Position numbers and translations under genes: made by a program
Shown here: piece after piece, positions 49,406 to 59,657 of the stretch
How the letters are laid out: each line of letters opens with the position of its first letter
Position numbering within the stretch: position 1 is the first letter of the stretch
DNA from: Treponema phagedenis
Lineage (GTDB): Bacteria; Spirochaetota; Spirochaetia; Treponematales; Treponemataceae
Assembly: GCF_008153345.1 (NCBI RefSeq)
Contig: NZ_CP042818.1
Span: 992,001-1,056,000, forward strand
Direction: 5' to 3'
Length of the DNA stretch: 64,000 nucleotides
Notes under the pieces: generated by a model
What the model was told of the DNA's origin: nothing
What the model saw: the letters and a program-made list of their open reading frames with translations, nothing else
Databases searched by the model: none

Positions 49406-51073
49406 TTAGCGTTTAGCCTTGCCTTGTTCAAGCTGTAATGTTTTTGAAGCGGCATCGCAAACTTCCGTCGGGCCGTAATACTGAATGGCTCCGGGATACA
49501 GGTAGCTTGTGGTAATTGCCCACTTGTCCCGATTTTTTGCAAACTCTTGAAAGGGTTTGCCGTCAAGTTCGACCAGTGCCTTTTTGATAACGGGTTTTTT
49601 GCTGCCGTGCCGCTGCTCCATGTTCATCATCATGGTGAGCGGAACGCCGCCTGCCTGCCACTCGTCTGCGGGAGCGGTCAGGTTGCGAACCGAAGAAAGA
49701 TAGCCGGTCAATCCTTGCGCAATCAGCAGGAAGGCAGTAAAGCCAAGCGAGTAGCAGTAGTCCGCATCAAAGTTTGACGGAAAGGCGCAGCGTCCTTCAT
49801 AGCCGAAAAAGTGTGTGTAGCCCGAAAAGGAGCCTTTATAGGTACCTGCATTTTTTCTTGCCGCAAGTTCTTTTTGCACAAGCCCAAGCAAAAGTTTTTC
49901 CGTTTCTATACGAGAAACTTGTACGTTTCCGTGCGGGTCTCTGTCCATTAATAACTGCTTTGAAATTTCTTCAGGTAAGGATGCAAAAACCTGCACTGAA
50001 GTTTTGGAGAGAGTTTTTTCAACCCATGCGTATTCTTCGGCAAAAGTTTTTAAACGCGTAAATTCATCCGCATGTTTTGCCATTGCATCATTCAGTTCCG
50101 AAATGAGGGTTTTCATTTCCGGAATAAATTCAATTAACCCTTCAGGAATCAAGACAATTCCGAAGTTTTCTTCGTTTTCGGCACGCTTTGCAATGATGTC
50201 ACAAAGGTACTGCGTAATTTGACCGAGAGTTTTCTTTTCGTTTTCAATCTCTTCCGATATGAGACAGACATTCGGCTGCGTGCTGAGTGCGCATTCAAGT
50301 GCAATATGGCTTGCAGATCTTCCCATCAGTTTAATAAAATGCCAGTATTTTTTTGCGGAGTTAGCATCGCGTGCAATATTTCCGATAAGCTCCGAGTAGG
50401 TTTTTGTTGCGGTATCAAACCCGAATGAGGTTTCTATCATGTCATTTTTTAAGTCGCCGTCAATGGTTTTCGGCACACCGATAACCTGTGTTTTTAAGTC
50501 CGCCTTTATAAAATGTTCGGCAAGCAGGGCTGCATTGGTATTTGAATCATCTCCGCCGATAATCACAACCGCATCAAGTTTCATTTTTTTTGCAACTTCC
50601 AAAGATGATGCGACTTGTGCATCGGTTTCAATTTTTGTTCTGCCTGATCCGATAATGTCAAAGCCTCCCGTATTTCGATATTCATCGATAAATGCGGCAT
50701 CAATTTCTTTGTATTTTCCATCAATTAAACCTGCCGGACCGTTTAAGAAGCCAAAGAGTTTTGAATCGGCATTCCCTTTTTTGAGTCCGTCAAATAAGCC
50801 GGCAATAACATTATGACCGCCGGGAGCTTGTCCGCCTGAAAGAATTACGCCGACGCGTAAAGGATTCCTGTTTGGGGAACTTGCTCCTGAACGGAAGGTA
50901 ACAAGCGGCCTCCCATATGTTGCAGGAAAAAGCGCCTTTACCTCTTCCTGATCCGCAACGGACTTAGTTGCTTCGCCTATTTTCATTGAGATTAAATCCA
51001 ATGCTTGTTTTAAAGCAGCCGGAAGTTTTGGCTGATACTCATACCGAGCTTTTTGTAATACTGATAATTTCAT
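49406..51073 (-). CDS. pfp: Diphosphate-fructose-6-phosphate 1-phosphotransferase
   Basis: Glycolytic phosphofructokinase that uses PPi instead of ATP. 555 residues, the long type. Motifs: [18 protein letters not shown] (phosphate-donor loop), [19 protein letters not shown] (GGDDS in place of the GGDGS of the ATP enzymes), [14 protein letters not shown] (catalytic T-I-D-G-D) and [21 protein letters not shown] 51073 follows AAGGAG. Single gene. The Asp of GGDD and the Lys of VPKTIDGD are the residues known to favour PPi. Confidence 0.93.
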   Translation of the reverse strand: MKLSVLQKARYEYQPKLPAALKQALDLISMKIGEATKSVADQEEVKALFPATYGRPLVTFRSGASSPNRNPLRVGVILSGGQAPGGHNVIAGLFDGLKKGNADSKLFGFLNGPAGLIDGKYKEIDAAFIDEYRNTGGFDIIGSGRTKIETDAQVASSLEVAKKMKLDAVVIIGGDDSNTNAALLAEHFIKADLKTQVIGVPKTIDGDLKNDMIETSFGFDTATKTYSELIGNIARDANSAKKYWHFIKLMGRSASHIALECALSTQPNVCLISEEIENEKKTLGQITQYLCDIIAKRAENEENFGIVLIPEGLIEFIPEMKTLISELNDAMAKHADEFTRLKTFAEEYAWVEKTLSKTSVQVFASLPEEISKQLLMDRDPHGNVQVSRIETEKLLLGLVQKELAARKNAGTYKGSFSGYTHFFGYEGRCAFPSNFDADYCYSLGFTAFLLIAQGLTGYLSSVRNLTAPADEWQAGGVPLTMMMNMEQRHGSKKPVIKKALVELDGKPFQEFAKNRDKWAITTSYLYPGAIQYYGPTEVCDAASKTLQLEQGKAKR

Positions 51074-51209
51074 TTGTTTCTCCTTAATAAAATTATTTCT
51101 ACAATTTTCGCAATGTAAAAATCTTAAGGGCGGCTCTAAAAACTGATATTTTTAAAAGCTTCCTAAGTCTTTTCTCAAGTATACCAAAAAAATAAAAAAT
51201 AAGAAAGCT

Positions 51210-51275
51210 TCTATTTATAAAAAGAGCTCGACACGGCACAACGGTGAGCAAACTTACCACGGTAATGGTTTAGGG
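51210..51275 (-). repeat. Dispersed hairpin repeat, copy I (fragment)
   Basis: Short fragment: TTTATAAAAAGAGCTCGACA, GGCACAACGGTGAGCAAAC and TTACCACGGTAATG, from the tail and head junction, without modules or ends. Confidence 0.6.
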
Positions 51276-51589
51276 AGGGATTTGTCGACGCCCTTGGTCG
51301 TGGGTTTATCGTCCCTATTTTTTGGAAAGATTCGAACAATGTTGTAGTACGCCGGCGCTTTGTAAGCATTCAGCTCTGAGTAAGTCGGATAAGAGAAAAA
51401 TTTCAAACTGTAATGCCCATGAATGTATGATGTTTATTCTTCATGCGTACTCCCCAGATATGCGTGAATTTTTATTGACTATTTTTCTTAAATCTATGGC
51501 ATTTTGATTTTTTGTTTCAATAATAGTATTTAAGAATAAAAGAAGTTCGGTACCGCCTTTTATTTTTAGATTTTATTTTTGGAGGATAT
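51276..51589. other. Intergenic region upstream of ssb
   Basis: No gene seen. Contains a degenerate relative of the second repeat family (51349-51413). The ssb promoter is probably near the end, but I could not assign boxes with confidence. Confidence 0.3.
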
Positions 51590-51982
51590 ATGAGTTCACT
51601 TAATTCGCTTATTATTGAAGGAAATGTTGTACGGGATCCTGTAGTAAAAACAAGTCCGAAAGGAACCGCTATTTGCAATTTTTCGATTGCCGCAAATCGT
51701 TATTATCGAACTAATGATAAAACTTCACAGGAAACATCATATTTCGATATTGAAACATGGGCAAAACTTGCCGAGCTTTGCGGAGAAAATTGTGTAAAAG
51801 GTTGCGGCGTGCGTGTGGTTGGAAGACTCAAGCAAGATCGATGGGTTGGCACGGACGGCAAAAATTACAGCAAGATAAAAGTAATTGCCGAACATGTTGA
51901 GTTTAAACCTCGGTTTAAAAATGCTGAGGTACCGCGACACGCGCAGGAAGAACTTTCGCCTGCAGAGGAGGTTACATTTTAA
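51590..51982 (+). CDS. ssb: Single-stranded DNA-binding protein
   Basis: A 130-residue OB-fold protein that coats single-stranded DNA in replication and repair. Typical segments: NSLIIEGNVVRDPVVKTSP, SFDIETWAKLAEL (here YFDIETWAKLAELC), GCGVRVVGRLKQDRW, YSKIKVIAEHVEF. The C-terminus is acidic but ends EEVTF, not the usual DDDIPF, so the contact tail for partner proteins is changed. GGAGG precedes the ATG. Confidence 0.93.
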   Translation: MSSLNSLIIEGNVVRDPVVKTSPKGTAICNFSIAANRYYRTNDKTSQETSYFDIETWAKLAELCGENCVKGCGVRVVGRLKQDRWVGTDGKNYSKIKVIAEHVEFKPRFKNAEVPRHAQEELSPAEEVTF

Positions 51983-51984
51983 CA

Positions 51985-52022
51985 GCCGGTTTCGGGCAAA
52001 ACTACTTTTGCCCGAAACCGGC
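51985..52022. terminator. 17-bp perfect hairpin after ssb
   Basis: GCCGGTTTCGGGCAAAA (51985-52001) pairs with TTTTGCCCGAAACCGGC (52006-52022), loop CTAC, beginning three bases after the stop codon. No T-run follows, so it could be an RNA-stabilising hairpin rather than a terminator. Confidence 0.65.
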
Positions 52023-52181
52023 ATGTATGATATTGAAAGCAGACTTACTGTTTTCCTATCGGCGTAAACAAAACCGTCATTCCGATAATTCAATTTATGC
52101 AGTGTAACTCTTGCGGGAGCGGATTTTTCAGGGTATACTTGCGATGAAAAATTTTATAACTGTTTTAACTCGGGAGGTTAC

Positions 52182-53627
52182 ATGAGAGAGGATTTATACC
52201 GGCTTTTGGCTGCGGCACACAAGGCTGCACCGCAAGCGGAGTGGATTGGCTTGCGCAGGCATAAAACATATATGGATTATTATGCAGCGGTTGACGGAAA
52301 GTTTTCCAATATGGCTTGCGATTCCGATGAAGGAATTATGGTTGAAGTTTTGTATAAGGGGCATTTCAGTTATGCCGCCACGCAGAATATGACCACGGAA
52401 GGAATTGCTGCGGCTGCGGCGCAAGCCTTTGCAAACGTAGAGCGGGCGGCGCCTTTTGGAATTTTTTCCTTTACCGATTCTGTGCGTCCGCCGACAAAAG
52501 CACGATACGCAAGTACAAGAAAGCAGTTAAGCGGCAAACCCGGAAATGAAGTTTTCGATACATTAATTAGTGCATGCGATGCATTACATATAAGCGATGA
52601 GATTATTCAAACCGCCGCCACGTTTGAAAAAGGTTTGTCTGAAATAGAAATTCTATCAACAAATGGGGCGGAAATTGCGCAAGCGTTATACTTTGGCGGG
52701 CTTAGTCTTGGAGCTGTCGGCCGCAGAGGGGACATTGTTCAGCAGCGCACGGCGAACGGGCCCCGCGGCAGAACATTTCAAGGCGGCTGGGAGTTATTTA
52801 ATCCAGAACAAATATTGACGCAGGCAAAACAGGTGGGCGCTGAAGTTATTGAACTTTTGTCGGCGGAGCCTTGTCCGAATGATACGCGCACGCTGGTGCT
52901 TATGCCCGACCAGCTTATGCTGCAAATCCACGAAAGTATCGGGCATGCTTTGGAAATCGACCGCATTCTCGGAGACGAGCGGAATTTTGCCGGCGGAAGT
53001 TTTATCAAAATAGAAGATGTGGGCAATTTTCAGTACGGCTCAAAACTGATGAATGTGAGTTTTAATCCCGGCATTGCGCACGAGCTTGCAAGTTACGCCG
53101 CTGATGAAATCGGCAATATTGCGCAAAAAGAATACCTCATTAAGGACGGCATCTTAGTGCGGGCGCTCGGCAGTTTGGAAAGCCAACAGCGCTCAAAGCT
53201 GAAAGGCGTTGCAAATCAACGGGCAACTTCATGGAACAGACCGCCGATAGACCGAATGGCAAACATCAACCTTGAGCCGGGCACAAGCAGTTTTGAAGAT
53301 ATTATCTCTTCAATAGAAAAAGGAATTCTCATGCGTGCAAACCGATCATGGACAATCGATGATTACCGCAATAAATTTCAGTTCGGCTGCGAATACGGGC
53401 AGCTGATCGAAAACGGGAAGCTTACCAAAACTGTACGCGATCCGAATTACCGCGGCATTTCCCGCTATTTTTGGAACAACCTTTGTGCGGTTGGCGATGA
53501 AAGCACTTTTGACGTATTCGGCACGCCGAACTGCGGGAAGGGTGAACCGAATCAGGTTATTTTTGTCGGGCATGCAAGCCCCGTATGCGCATTTTCAAAT
53601 GTTGAGGTTTTCGGAGGCGGTAAATGA
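52182..53627 (+). CDS. tldD: Metalloprotease TldD
   Basis: A 481-residue peptidase of the U62 family. The zinc site HExxxH is visible as IHESIGHALEIDR at about residue 247, with the conserved GDERNFAGGSFIKIEDVG and NFQYGSKLMNVSF around it. It degrades unfolded peptides together with TldE in a heterodimer. GGAGG lies 4 to 8 bases before ATG. It overlaps the next gene by ATGA. Confidence 0.93.
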   Translation: MREDLYRLLAAAHKAAPQAEWIGLRRHKTYMDYYAAVDGKFSNMACDSDEGIMVEVLYKGHFSYAATQNMTTEGIAAAAAQAFANVERAAPFGIFSFTDSVRPPTKARYASTRKQLSGKPGNEVFDTLISACDALHISDEIIQTAATFEKGLSEIEILSTNGAEIAQALYFGGLSLGAVGRRGDIVQQRTANGPRGRTFQGGWELFNPEQILTQAKQVGAEVIELLSAEPCPNDTRTLVLMPDQLMLQIHESIGHALEIDRILGDERNFAGGSFIKIEDVGNFQYGSKLMNVSFNPGIAHELASYAADEIGNIAQKEYLIKDGILVRALGSLESQQRSKLKGVANQRATSWNRPPIDRMANINLEPGTSSFEDIISSIEKGILMRANRSWTIDDYRNKFQFGCEYGQLIENGKLTKTVRDPNYRGISRYFWNNLCAVGDESTFDVFGTPNCGKGEPNQVIFVGHASPVCAFSNVEVFGGGK

Positions 53628-54958
53628 AACATAATTTTAAACAACACTTTGAATCGATATCTTCCTTTATACTGAAAGAGTTGCAAAATGATGAAAAGGC
53701 ATCAATCAGTTACCGTGCGGAACAAAGTTATTTTTTACGTTTTAATCAGGCGAAGGTGCGCCAAAACGGTTCGGTAGAACAAATACATGCCGGCGTAACC
53801 CTATGGAAAAATACAAAAACAATTTCTTTCGGTTTAGGGTTAAGCGGAGAGCTTTCTCAAGACTTTATTCTTATTGCGAAAGAGCTCGAAAAAGCAAGAA
53901 TAACTGCAAGCCTTTTGCCCGATGACCCGTACCAATCTATTCCGACGGCAAACGAAAAATCAAACACAGTGTATGCGGGAAAGCTTTTGCCGACAGCTAC
54001 AATAGAAAAAACCCTGCTTGATCCCGTGCGGGACCTAGATTTTGCGGGTTTGTTTTCTCAAGGAATAATTTGCCGCGGCTCGATGAACTGGGCAGGTGCC
54101 CATCATTGGTTTGAAACCGAAAACTTTTTGCTTGACTATTCGGTTTGGCTTCCGAACGGGCGGGCGGTAAAATCCGTATATTCCGGGCGCGAGTGGAGCG
54201 ATGATGAATACAAAAAAAAGATTGCACAAGCGCGGGAAGGGCTTTCCGTCCTTTCATGCGAACCTAAAAAAATAGAGCCGGGACGATACCGCATGTTTAT
54301 TACCGCTGATGCCCTCGTTGAAGTTGTTGATTTCTTTTCTTGGAACGGTTTTGGCGAGCGGTGCATGCAGCAAGGCGAAAGCGCGTATCTTGCGTTAAAA
54401 GAAAAACGGGAAAGCTTTGCCGACAGTTTTTCTCTGACGCAGGATTTTTCGCTCGGGCTTGAGCCTGCCTTTAACGAAGACGGAGAGCTTGCCCCCGAGC
54501 AATTGCCGATTGTGCAAAACGGTACATTGGTCAACACGCTTGTCAGCTCCCGCTCCGAAAAACAGTACGGGGTAAAATCAAACGGCGCTCCAAGCGGAGA
54601 ATGGATGCGCTCAGTTGTGATCGGCGCAGGCGATTTATGCGAAGAGGACGCGCTAAAAGAATTAGGAACCGGTATTTATGTTTCCAACTTCCATTACCTC
54701 AACTGGAGCGACCCCGCCTTTGCCCGCGTTACCGGTATGACTCGATTTGCCTGCCTTTGGGTTGAAGACGGCAAGGTTGTTGCGCCCATCGCCGATATGC
54801 GCTGGGACGAATCACTGTATAATATGTTCGGTGCAAACCTTTTGGCAATTACAAAAGAGCGGCACATGTTTACGAACACCGCAACCTACGAAGAGCGAGC
54901 AGTGGGTGGCTGCCTTTTGCCGGGAATATTGGTAAAAGATTTTAACTGCACATTGTAA
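53624..54958 (+). CDS. TldE/PmbA-like partner of TldD
   Basis: A 444-residue relative of TldD without the HExxxH motif. Marks: RAEQSYFLRFNQAKVRQNGS, VVDFFSWNGFGERCMQQG, ERAVGGCLLPGILVKD near the end, and the LVSSRSEKQYGVKSNG segment. It is the non-catalytic or regulatory half of the TldD/TldE peptidase. ATGA overlap with tldD and 6 bases to rpoN: one operon. Confidence 0.86.
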   Translation: MKHNFKQHFESISSFILKELQNDEKASISYRAEQSYFLRFNQAKVRQNGSVEQIHAGVTLWKNTKTISFGLGLSGELSQDFILIAKELEKARITASLLPDDPYQSIPTANEKSNTVYAGKLLPTATIEKTLLDPVRDLDFAGLFSQGIICRGSMNWAGAHHWFETENFLLDYSVWLPNGRAVKSVYSGREWSDDEYKKKIAQAREGLSVLSCEPKKIEPGRYRMFITADALVEVVDFFSWNGFGERCMQQGESAYLALKEKRESFADSFSLTQDFSLGLEPAFNEDGELAPEQLPIVQNGTLVNTLVSSRSEKQYGVKSNGAPSGEWMRSVVIGAGDLCEEDALKELGTGIYVSNFHYLNWSDPAFARVTGMTRFACLWVEDGKVVAPIADMRWDESLYNMFGANLLAITKERHMFTNTATYEERAVGGCLLPGILVKDFNCTL

Positions 54959-54964
54959 TATAAG

Positions 54965-56449
54965 ATGAAACAACGGCAGCGTTTAGTTCAGCAGCAGCGC
55001 CTTGTATTAAATCAGCAGCTGGTTCAAGGCTTTTCTCTAATTAAATTATCCGCAAACGATTTACGGGAGGAGGTACTTAAACAGGTAGAAAGCAACCCCG
55101 CCCTGACAATCGTTTCCGACCCTTTACGAAAAGAAGGCGAAACAGCCGCTGCCGAATCAATCAGAAAACTGCAAAACCAACCTTCCGTTTTGCGGTATAC
55201 AAGCGAAGCGGAAGGAAAACTTGCAAGCGATAATTTTCAAAACTTTTTGGAAAACCGTGCGGAAGAACAACGGGAAACTATTCGAGACGTGCTTAACGAA
55301 CAGCTTTTGTATCAAAAAAAAGATCCCGATATCCTTACAACCGCACGCATTCTTGTACAGGATTTAGACTTGCAAGGGTTTTTTATCCTCCCGCCCGAAA
55401 GATTTATTCAATCCGCTCCGGAAGAATTGAAAAGTGTTTTACAAAAAAACCTGACTGCCGCAATATCTTTGCTGCAAAAACTGGAACCGCAGGGCTGCGC
55501 GGTTTTCAATTTTAAAGAATCCCTTGCGGTGCAGGCGGAGCTGCGCTTTTCAGGCTTTTCCGATCCGCTCTATGACTACACCATTAGGCTTTTAAAAAAT
55601 CACAGCGAGCTGCTTTTCTCTTCAGAAAAAGATTTACAACGCAAGCTTACTCCGAGCGTACTTTCAAAACGAATAAATGAAGCAAAGATTTTTCCCCGTC
55701 CGATAGACGCAGAAGATGCGGAAGATATTTTATCGCTTATTCAAGAACTTCACCCGTACCCTGGACGCAGTGTGCTGGAAGAACAGCCGCCCGAGTCCGA
55801 CAGTTTTTTTGCACCCGATGTCATTGTCAAAAAAACGGACACCGGCTTCACGGCGGAAATTAACAACCAAACAATTCCCGTTATTGCAATACGGGAAGAC
55901 TACGCAAAAAATCTTAGCGGTGCGCAAAACAAAAATAAGTCCGCCGCAAAAGAACAACTGCGGGACGCACAAACGCTGATCGATTTACTTGCATACCGGG
56001 ATCAAACCTTATTAAAAATTACCGAAGCACTACTGAACTTCCAACAGGATTTTTTCCGATACGGCCCCGCAAAACACAGCCCTTTGCGAATGCTCGATGT
56101 TGCCGAAGCAGTCGGCATACATGTCTCCACCGTATCGCGGGCGGTAAATAACAAGTATCTGCAATATGAACATAAAAACTATCCGCTGCGATACTTTTTT
56201 TCAAGCAGACTCATGTCGGTAGCGGAAGCAAAATCGGGCATAAAAAAAACATACACTTCATCTCAATATTCAAAAGAGTCGGTAAAACATCGCATTAAAA
56301 AAATTGTGGAGCAATGGCGAAAAAACAACCCAAATAAAAAAATATCCGACCAAACTGTTTCGGACATACTTAAGCAAGAAGGCATCCAATGCGCCCGCCG
56401 CACCGTCAACAAATATCGAACAGAGCTGCGCACCGAACCCGCTTTCTAA
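54965..56449 (+). CDS. rpoN: RNA polymerase sigma-54 factor RpoN
   Basis: Alternative sigma factor that needs AAA+ activators and reads -24/-12 promoters. 494 residues: N-terminal activator-interacting region rich in Q and L (QQQRLVLNQQLVQGFSLIKL), core-binding region, then the helix-turn-helix (EAVGIHVSTVSRAVNNKYLQ) and the RpoN box as ARRTVNKYRTEL near the C-terminus (canonical ARRTVAKYRE). It follows tldD-tldE with no gap, so it shares their transcript. No activator gene is in this window. Confidence 0.95.
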   Translation: MKQRQRLVQQQRLVLNQQLVQGFSLIKLSANDLREEVLKQVESNPALTIVSDPLRKEGETAAAESIRKLQNQPSVLRYTSEAEGKLASDNFQNFLENRAEEQRETIRDVLNEQLLYQKKDPDILTTARILVQDLDLQGFFILPPERFIQSAPEELKSVLQKNLTAAISLLQKLEPQGCAVFNFKESLAVQAELRFSGFSDPLYDYTIRLLKNHSELLFSSEKDLQRKLTPSVLSKRINEAKIFPRPIDAEDAEDILSLIQELHPYPGRSVLEEQPPESDSFFAPDVIVKKTDTGFTAEINNQTIPVIAIREDYAKNLSGAQNKNKSAAKEQLRDAQTLIDLLAYRDQTLLKITEALLNFQQDFFRYGPAKHSPLRMLDVAEAVGIHVSTVSRAVNNKYLQYEHKNYPLRYFFSSRLMSVAEAKSGIKKTYTSSQYSKESVKHRIKKIVEQWRKNNPNKKISDQTVSDILKQEGIQCARRTVNKYRTELRTEPAF

Positions 56450-56475
56450 AACCTCTTCGATTCAACATCAATTAT

Positions 56476-56640
56476 AAAAATTTAAAAAGATTCCGACACG
56501 GCGCAAGGGCGAGACCTTGGAATTGCTATCTTTGGTTCGCCTACGAGTTTAAAAGCTTCAACTTTACAAAACAGTGTTGATGTTTTTAAACATCGTTTAG
56601 AATTGAGCAGCGGTGAGCAAACTTACCATAGTTTTAATTA
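56476..56640 (-). repeat. Dispersed hairpin repeat, copy J (partial)
   Basis: Tail fragment at left (TTATAAAAATTTAAAAAGA), module CGAGACCTTGG..CCTACGAGTTTAAAAGC, head cut at ACCATAGTTTTAATTACC. It is 3' of rpoN. No ends present. Confidence 0.6.
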
Positions 56641-56862
56641 CCTGCCGTACCAAAACGAACTCTTTAAAAACTAATCGGTTTTTAGAGAGTCCTCTTATAA
56701 TGTTTAAAATCGCAGAAGCACCCCGACAGGATTTTTCCCGTATTAAGTTGCTCTGTGATTTGTATCGATAATTACGCTTATGAAGGACTCTCACTTTAGA
56801 TGCAGGACAGGCCATCATGTCTAAAAAATAAAAAAAATATAATATTTAGAAAAAAGATTATA
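56641..56862. other. Intergenic region before the chemotaxis receptor
   Basis: No gene seen. Contains AAACTAATCGGTTTTTAGAG and the poly-A/T region that ends in the mcp promoter. A short protein-like frame is not evident. Confidence 0.3.
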
Positions 56863-56890
56863 TTTACTTTTTTTAAATATAGTGTATAAT
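56863..56890 (+). promoter_or_regulatory. Promoter of the chemotaxis receptor gene
   Basis: TTTACT at 56863-56868 and TATAAT at 56885-56890 with a 16-base spacer. The AGGAGGAG ribosome site follows at about 56908. The -10 is a perfect consensus. Confidence 0.65.
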
Positions 56891-56922
56891 TTATTGAAAG
56901 CCAATATAGGAGGAGCTTTTAT

Positions 56923-59058
56923 ATGACATCTACAATAGAATACACCCCATCAAGAAAATATATAGGAAATAAAAAACGATTTTCTATTCGCCGAAAACTT
57001 CTGATCGTTTTCGGAGTTCTTTCTGCCGGTTCTCTTTTTATGCTTAGTTTTTTAGCATTAAAGTTTGCACAAAAAGCCGTATCCGAAAAAATTGAAGACC
57101 ATCTTATCGATAAAGCAAATGACACTGCCGAAATTATTGATAGCAGAATAAATGCTTTTTTCCAATTGCTTAATAGCATTGCCCGAGAGAAGGAATTAAC
57201 CTCTGCATCATCAAGCGATGCGGAAAAACTGGAATATTTAGATTCCGAACTTGCATTGCATAATGAGTTAGTGCAATTAAATTTTTATAATACATACGGA
57301 TTCCGATATACACGCGAGGGTAAGAAAATAACAGTCAGTGATCGTGATTGGTTTCAATCCGCTTTAAAAGGAAAGCCCTTTGCTTCCGAGCCGCTTATTT
57401 CCCGTTCACTCAATAAGCTTCTCATTATATTTGCAGTACCCGTATACAGCAACGGAAATATTGTCGGCGTGCTTAATTCAACTGTTGACGGGCTCTGGCT
57501 TTGCGATCAGATTGCTGACATCGTTGTAGGTAAAACAGGTGCCTGCTATATTGTAGGACTTAGTGGTACAACAATTGCCGCTGAGGAAACTGAAATTGTA
57601 AAAAAACAAGAAAACAGCAGAGAAAATGCAAAAACCGATCCGGAATTTGAATCAATAGCAATGCTTGAAAAAAAAGCGATGGAATCAAAAGAAAGTTCTG
57701 TTGATTATTTTCATTGGAAAGGAGAATGGGAAATTGCTTCCTTTGCTAAACTGAAAAGTACAGGTTGGACGGTTATTATATCTGCTCCTATTTACGAATT
57801 TATGGGAACAGTACAAAGACTCAGAATATCCCTCTATCTTACCGGTTTCATTATCTTAATTACAGCTCTTGTTGTCGTTTTTATTACCGCACACAGAATA
57901 GTAAAACCACTAACGGTTACTGTTAATGCGCTGCAAAACATTGCACAAGGAGATGGTGATTTAACGGTTAAACTTCCCGTTACAGGTAATGATGAAATAA
58001 CAGATCTTTGTGACTACTTTAATAAAACAATTGAAAAGATAGGAACATCTGTTAAACAAGTCGCAGAAAATACAAATATTATGCAAGATATCGGCACTGA
58101 ACTTTCCAGTAATATGACCGAAACAGCAAGTGCAGTACATCAAATCAGTGCTAACATCGATGGCGTAAAACAGCAAGCCCTCACGCAGGCTGCAAGTGTT
58201 ACGGAAACAGCCGCAGCTATGGAAGAAATTATCCGCACAATAAAGCAACTTGATACAAATATTGAAACTCAAGCAACAAATGTTGCAGAATCTTCCTCGG
58301 CAATAGAACAAATGGTTGCAAATATAGACTCTATCACCCAAATGCTTGAAAAAGCAAACGCAACAATTCAAGAGCTGGCCTCTTCGACAGCAGACGGAAA
58401 AGACAAAGTTGCCGTTGCTATTAACATCATGCAAAAAATATCGGAAGAGTCAGGCGGGCTTATGGAAGCAAGCTCCGTTATTCAGCACATTGCAAGTCAA
58501 ACAAACCTTTTAGCAATGAATGCGGCCATCGAAGCTGCTCACGCCGGCGAAGCGGGAAAAGGCTTTGCAGTTGTTGCAGACGAAATCCGAAAGCTTGCAG
58601 AAGATTCAAGCACACAAGGAAGAGCTATAACGACAACATTAAAAACACTTTCAGTAGAAATTGATGATCTTTCCTCGTCGGCACAAGCGGTAGGAGAAAA
58701 ATTCAATGTAATTTTCGATTTATCCGGAGAAGTAAAAAATACGAGTAACCGTCTAATGGAGGCAATGCAAGAACAAGAACGCGGAAGCCGCGAAGTACTC
58801 ATCGCAATAAAAGATATTAACAATATTACCGCAGAAGTTAATAGCGGCTCAACAGAAATGCGCAAAGGCGGAGAAGGTGTTGCAAAGGAAATGCAAAAAC
58901 TGGATAGCCTGACACGGATTATCACGGACAGCATGAACGAAATGGCTTCGGGAGCAGTGCAAATCAGCAATGCGGTACAGGAAGTAAACGAAATTACACA
59001 AAAGAATAAGGAAAGCATTGAAAAATTAGCTAACGAGGTGCAAAAATTTAAGGTGTAG
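56923..59058 (+). CDS. Methyl-accepting chemotaxis protein
   Basis: A 711-residue receptor. Membrane helix 1 ([21 protein letters not shown], about 28-48), periplasmic double-Cache-like ligand domain (about 50-305; [33 protein letters not shown]-type), helix 2 ([19 protein letters not shown]), HAMP (about 328-385) and the MCP signalling domain with [20 protein letters not shown] and [18 protein letters not shown]. It sits in the inner membrane and feeds CheA/CheW. The ligand is unknown. Monocistronic: its own promoter and terminator. Confidence 0.95.
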   Translation: MTSTIEYTPSRKYIGNKKRFSIRRKLLIVFGVLSAGSLFMLSFLALKFAQKAVSEKIEDHLIDKANDTAEIIDSRINAFFQLLNSIAREKELTSASSSDAEKLEYLDSELALHNELVQLNFYNTYGFRYTREGKKITVSDRDWFQSALKGKPFASEPLISRSLNKLLIIFAVPVYSNGNIVGVLNSTVDGLWLCDQIADIVVGKTGACYIVGLSGTTIAAEETEIVKKQENSRENAKTDPEFESIAMLEKKAMESKESSVDYFHWKGEWEIASFAKLKSTGWTVIISAPIYEFMGTVQRLRISLYLTGFIILITALVVVFITAHRIVKPLTVTVNALQNIAQGDGDLTVKLPVTGNDEITDLCDYFNKTIEKIGTSVKQVAENTNIMQDIGTELSSNMTETASAVHQISANIDGVKQQALTQAASVTETAAAMEEIIRTIKQLDTNIETQATNVAESSSAIEQMVANIDSITQMLEKANATIQELASSTADGKDKVAVAINIMQKISEESGGLMEASSVIQHIASQTNLLAMNAAIEAAHAGEAGKGFAVVADEIRKLAEDSSTQGRAITTTLKTLSVEIDDLSSSAQAVGEKFNVIFDLSGEVKNTSNRLMEAMQEQERGSREVLIAIKDINNITAEVNSGSTEMRKGGEGVAKEMQKLDSLTRIITDSMNEMASGAVQISNAVQEVNEITQKNKESIEKLANEVQKFKV

Positions 59059-59098
59059 TAAAACTCATTGCTATGGTCTTTAACGTTGCAATTAATCA

Positions 59099-59135
59099 CC
59101 GCATAGGTTTTGCGGAACAAAATCTATGCGGTTTT
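59099..59135 (+). terminator. Intrinsic terminator of the chemotaxis receptor gene
   Basis: CCGCATAGGTTTTG (59099-59112) pairs with CAAAATCTATGCGG (59118-59131), loop CGGAA, then TTTT. Forty bases after the stop. Confidence 0.85.
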
Positions 59136-59162
59136 ATGAACCCTGAATTGTCACGTTACACT

Positions 59163-59507
59163 AGTATAACATTTTTTTGATAACTCGATTATTTTTCTTA
59201 ATGCATTTTATACAAATCCTAAAAAAATTTATAAAAAAGAGTTCGACACAACGGTTTAGTTTTTGACGTCCATATCAAAAACTAAACCACGAGTTTTAAA
59301 GCTTTGTAAACAATCTTGCTTTAAAACATCGTTTCTGTTTGGAACCATCGCCACGCCCTGATTTTTAGTATTCTTGATTAAATCAGTGCTGCGAGTTTAA
59401 AAACTCCTATTTATGTCGGTGTGGTAGTTTTTAAACATCGTTTTACATTGTTCTGAGTTCGACACGGCGCAACGGTGAGCAAACTTACCACAGTTTTAAT
59501 TACCCGC
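59163..59507 (-). repeat. Dispersed hairpin repeat, copy K (tail end intact)
   Basis: Left tail AGTATAACATTTTTTTGATA (59163-). The common-loop hairpin is GGTTTAGTTTTTGAC (59253-59267), loop GTCCAT, matched at 59274-59288 with one mismatch. A second type of module (AAATCAG..TGATTT) follows. The head is altered (CACAGTTTTAATTACCCGCC). Confidence 0.72.
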
Positions 59508-59657
59508 CGTACCAAAAGTGAATACAAAGCAAAAGCAGCTGTAGCCACCACGCAAACTCGCTTTTGGCGCAGATTTCGCGCGCTGGATGTAAACCGTAGA
59601 GCCCGTCTCTTTCGTTATGCAAACGTAATTTGATTAAGTTTTTGCGTTGAGCGGTTT

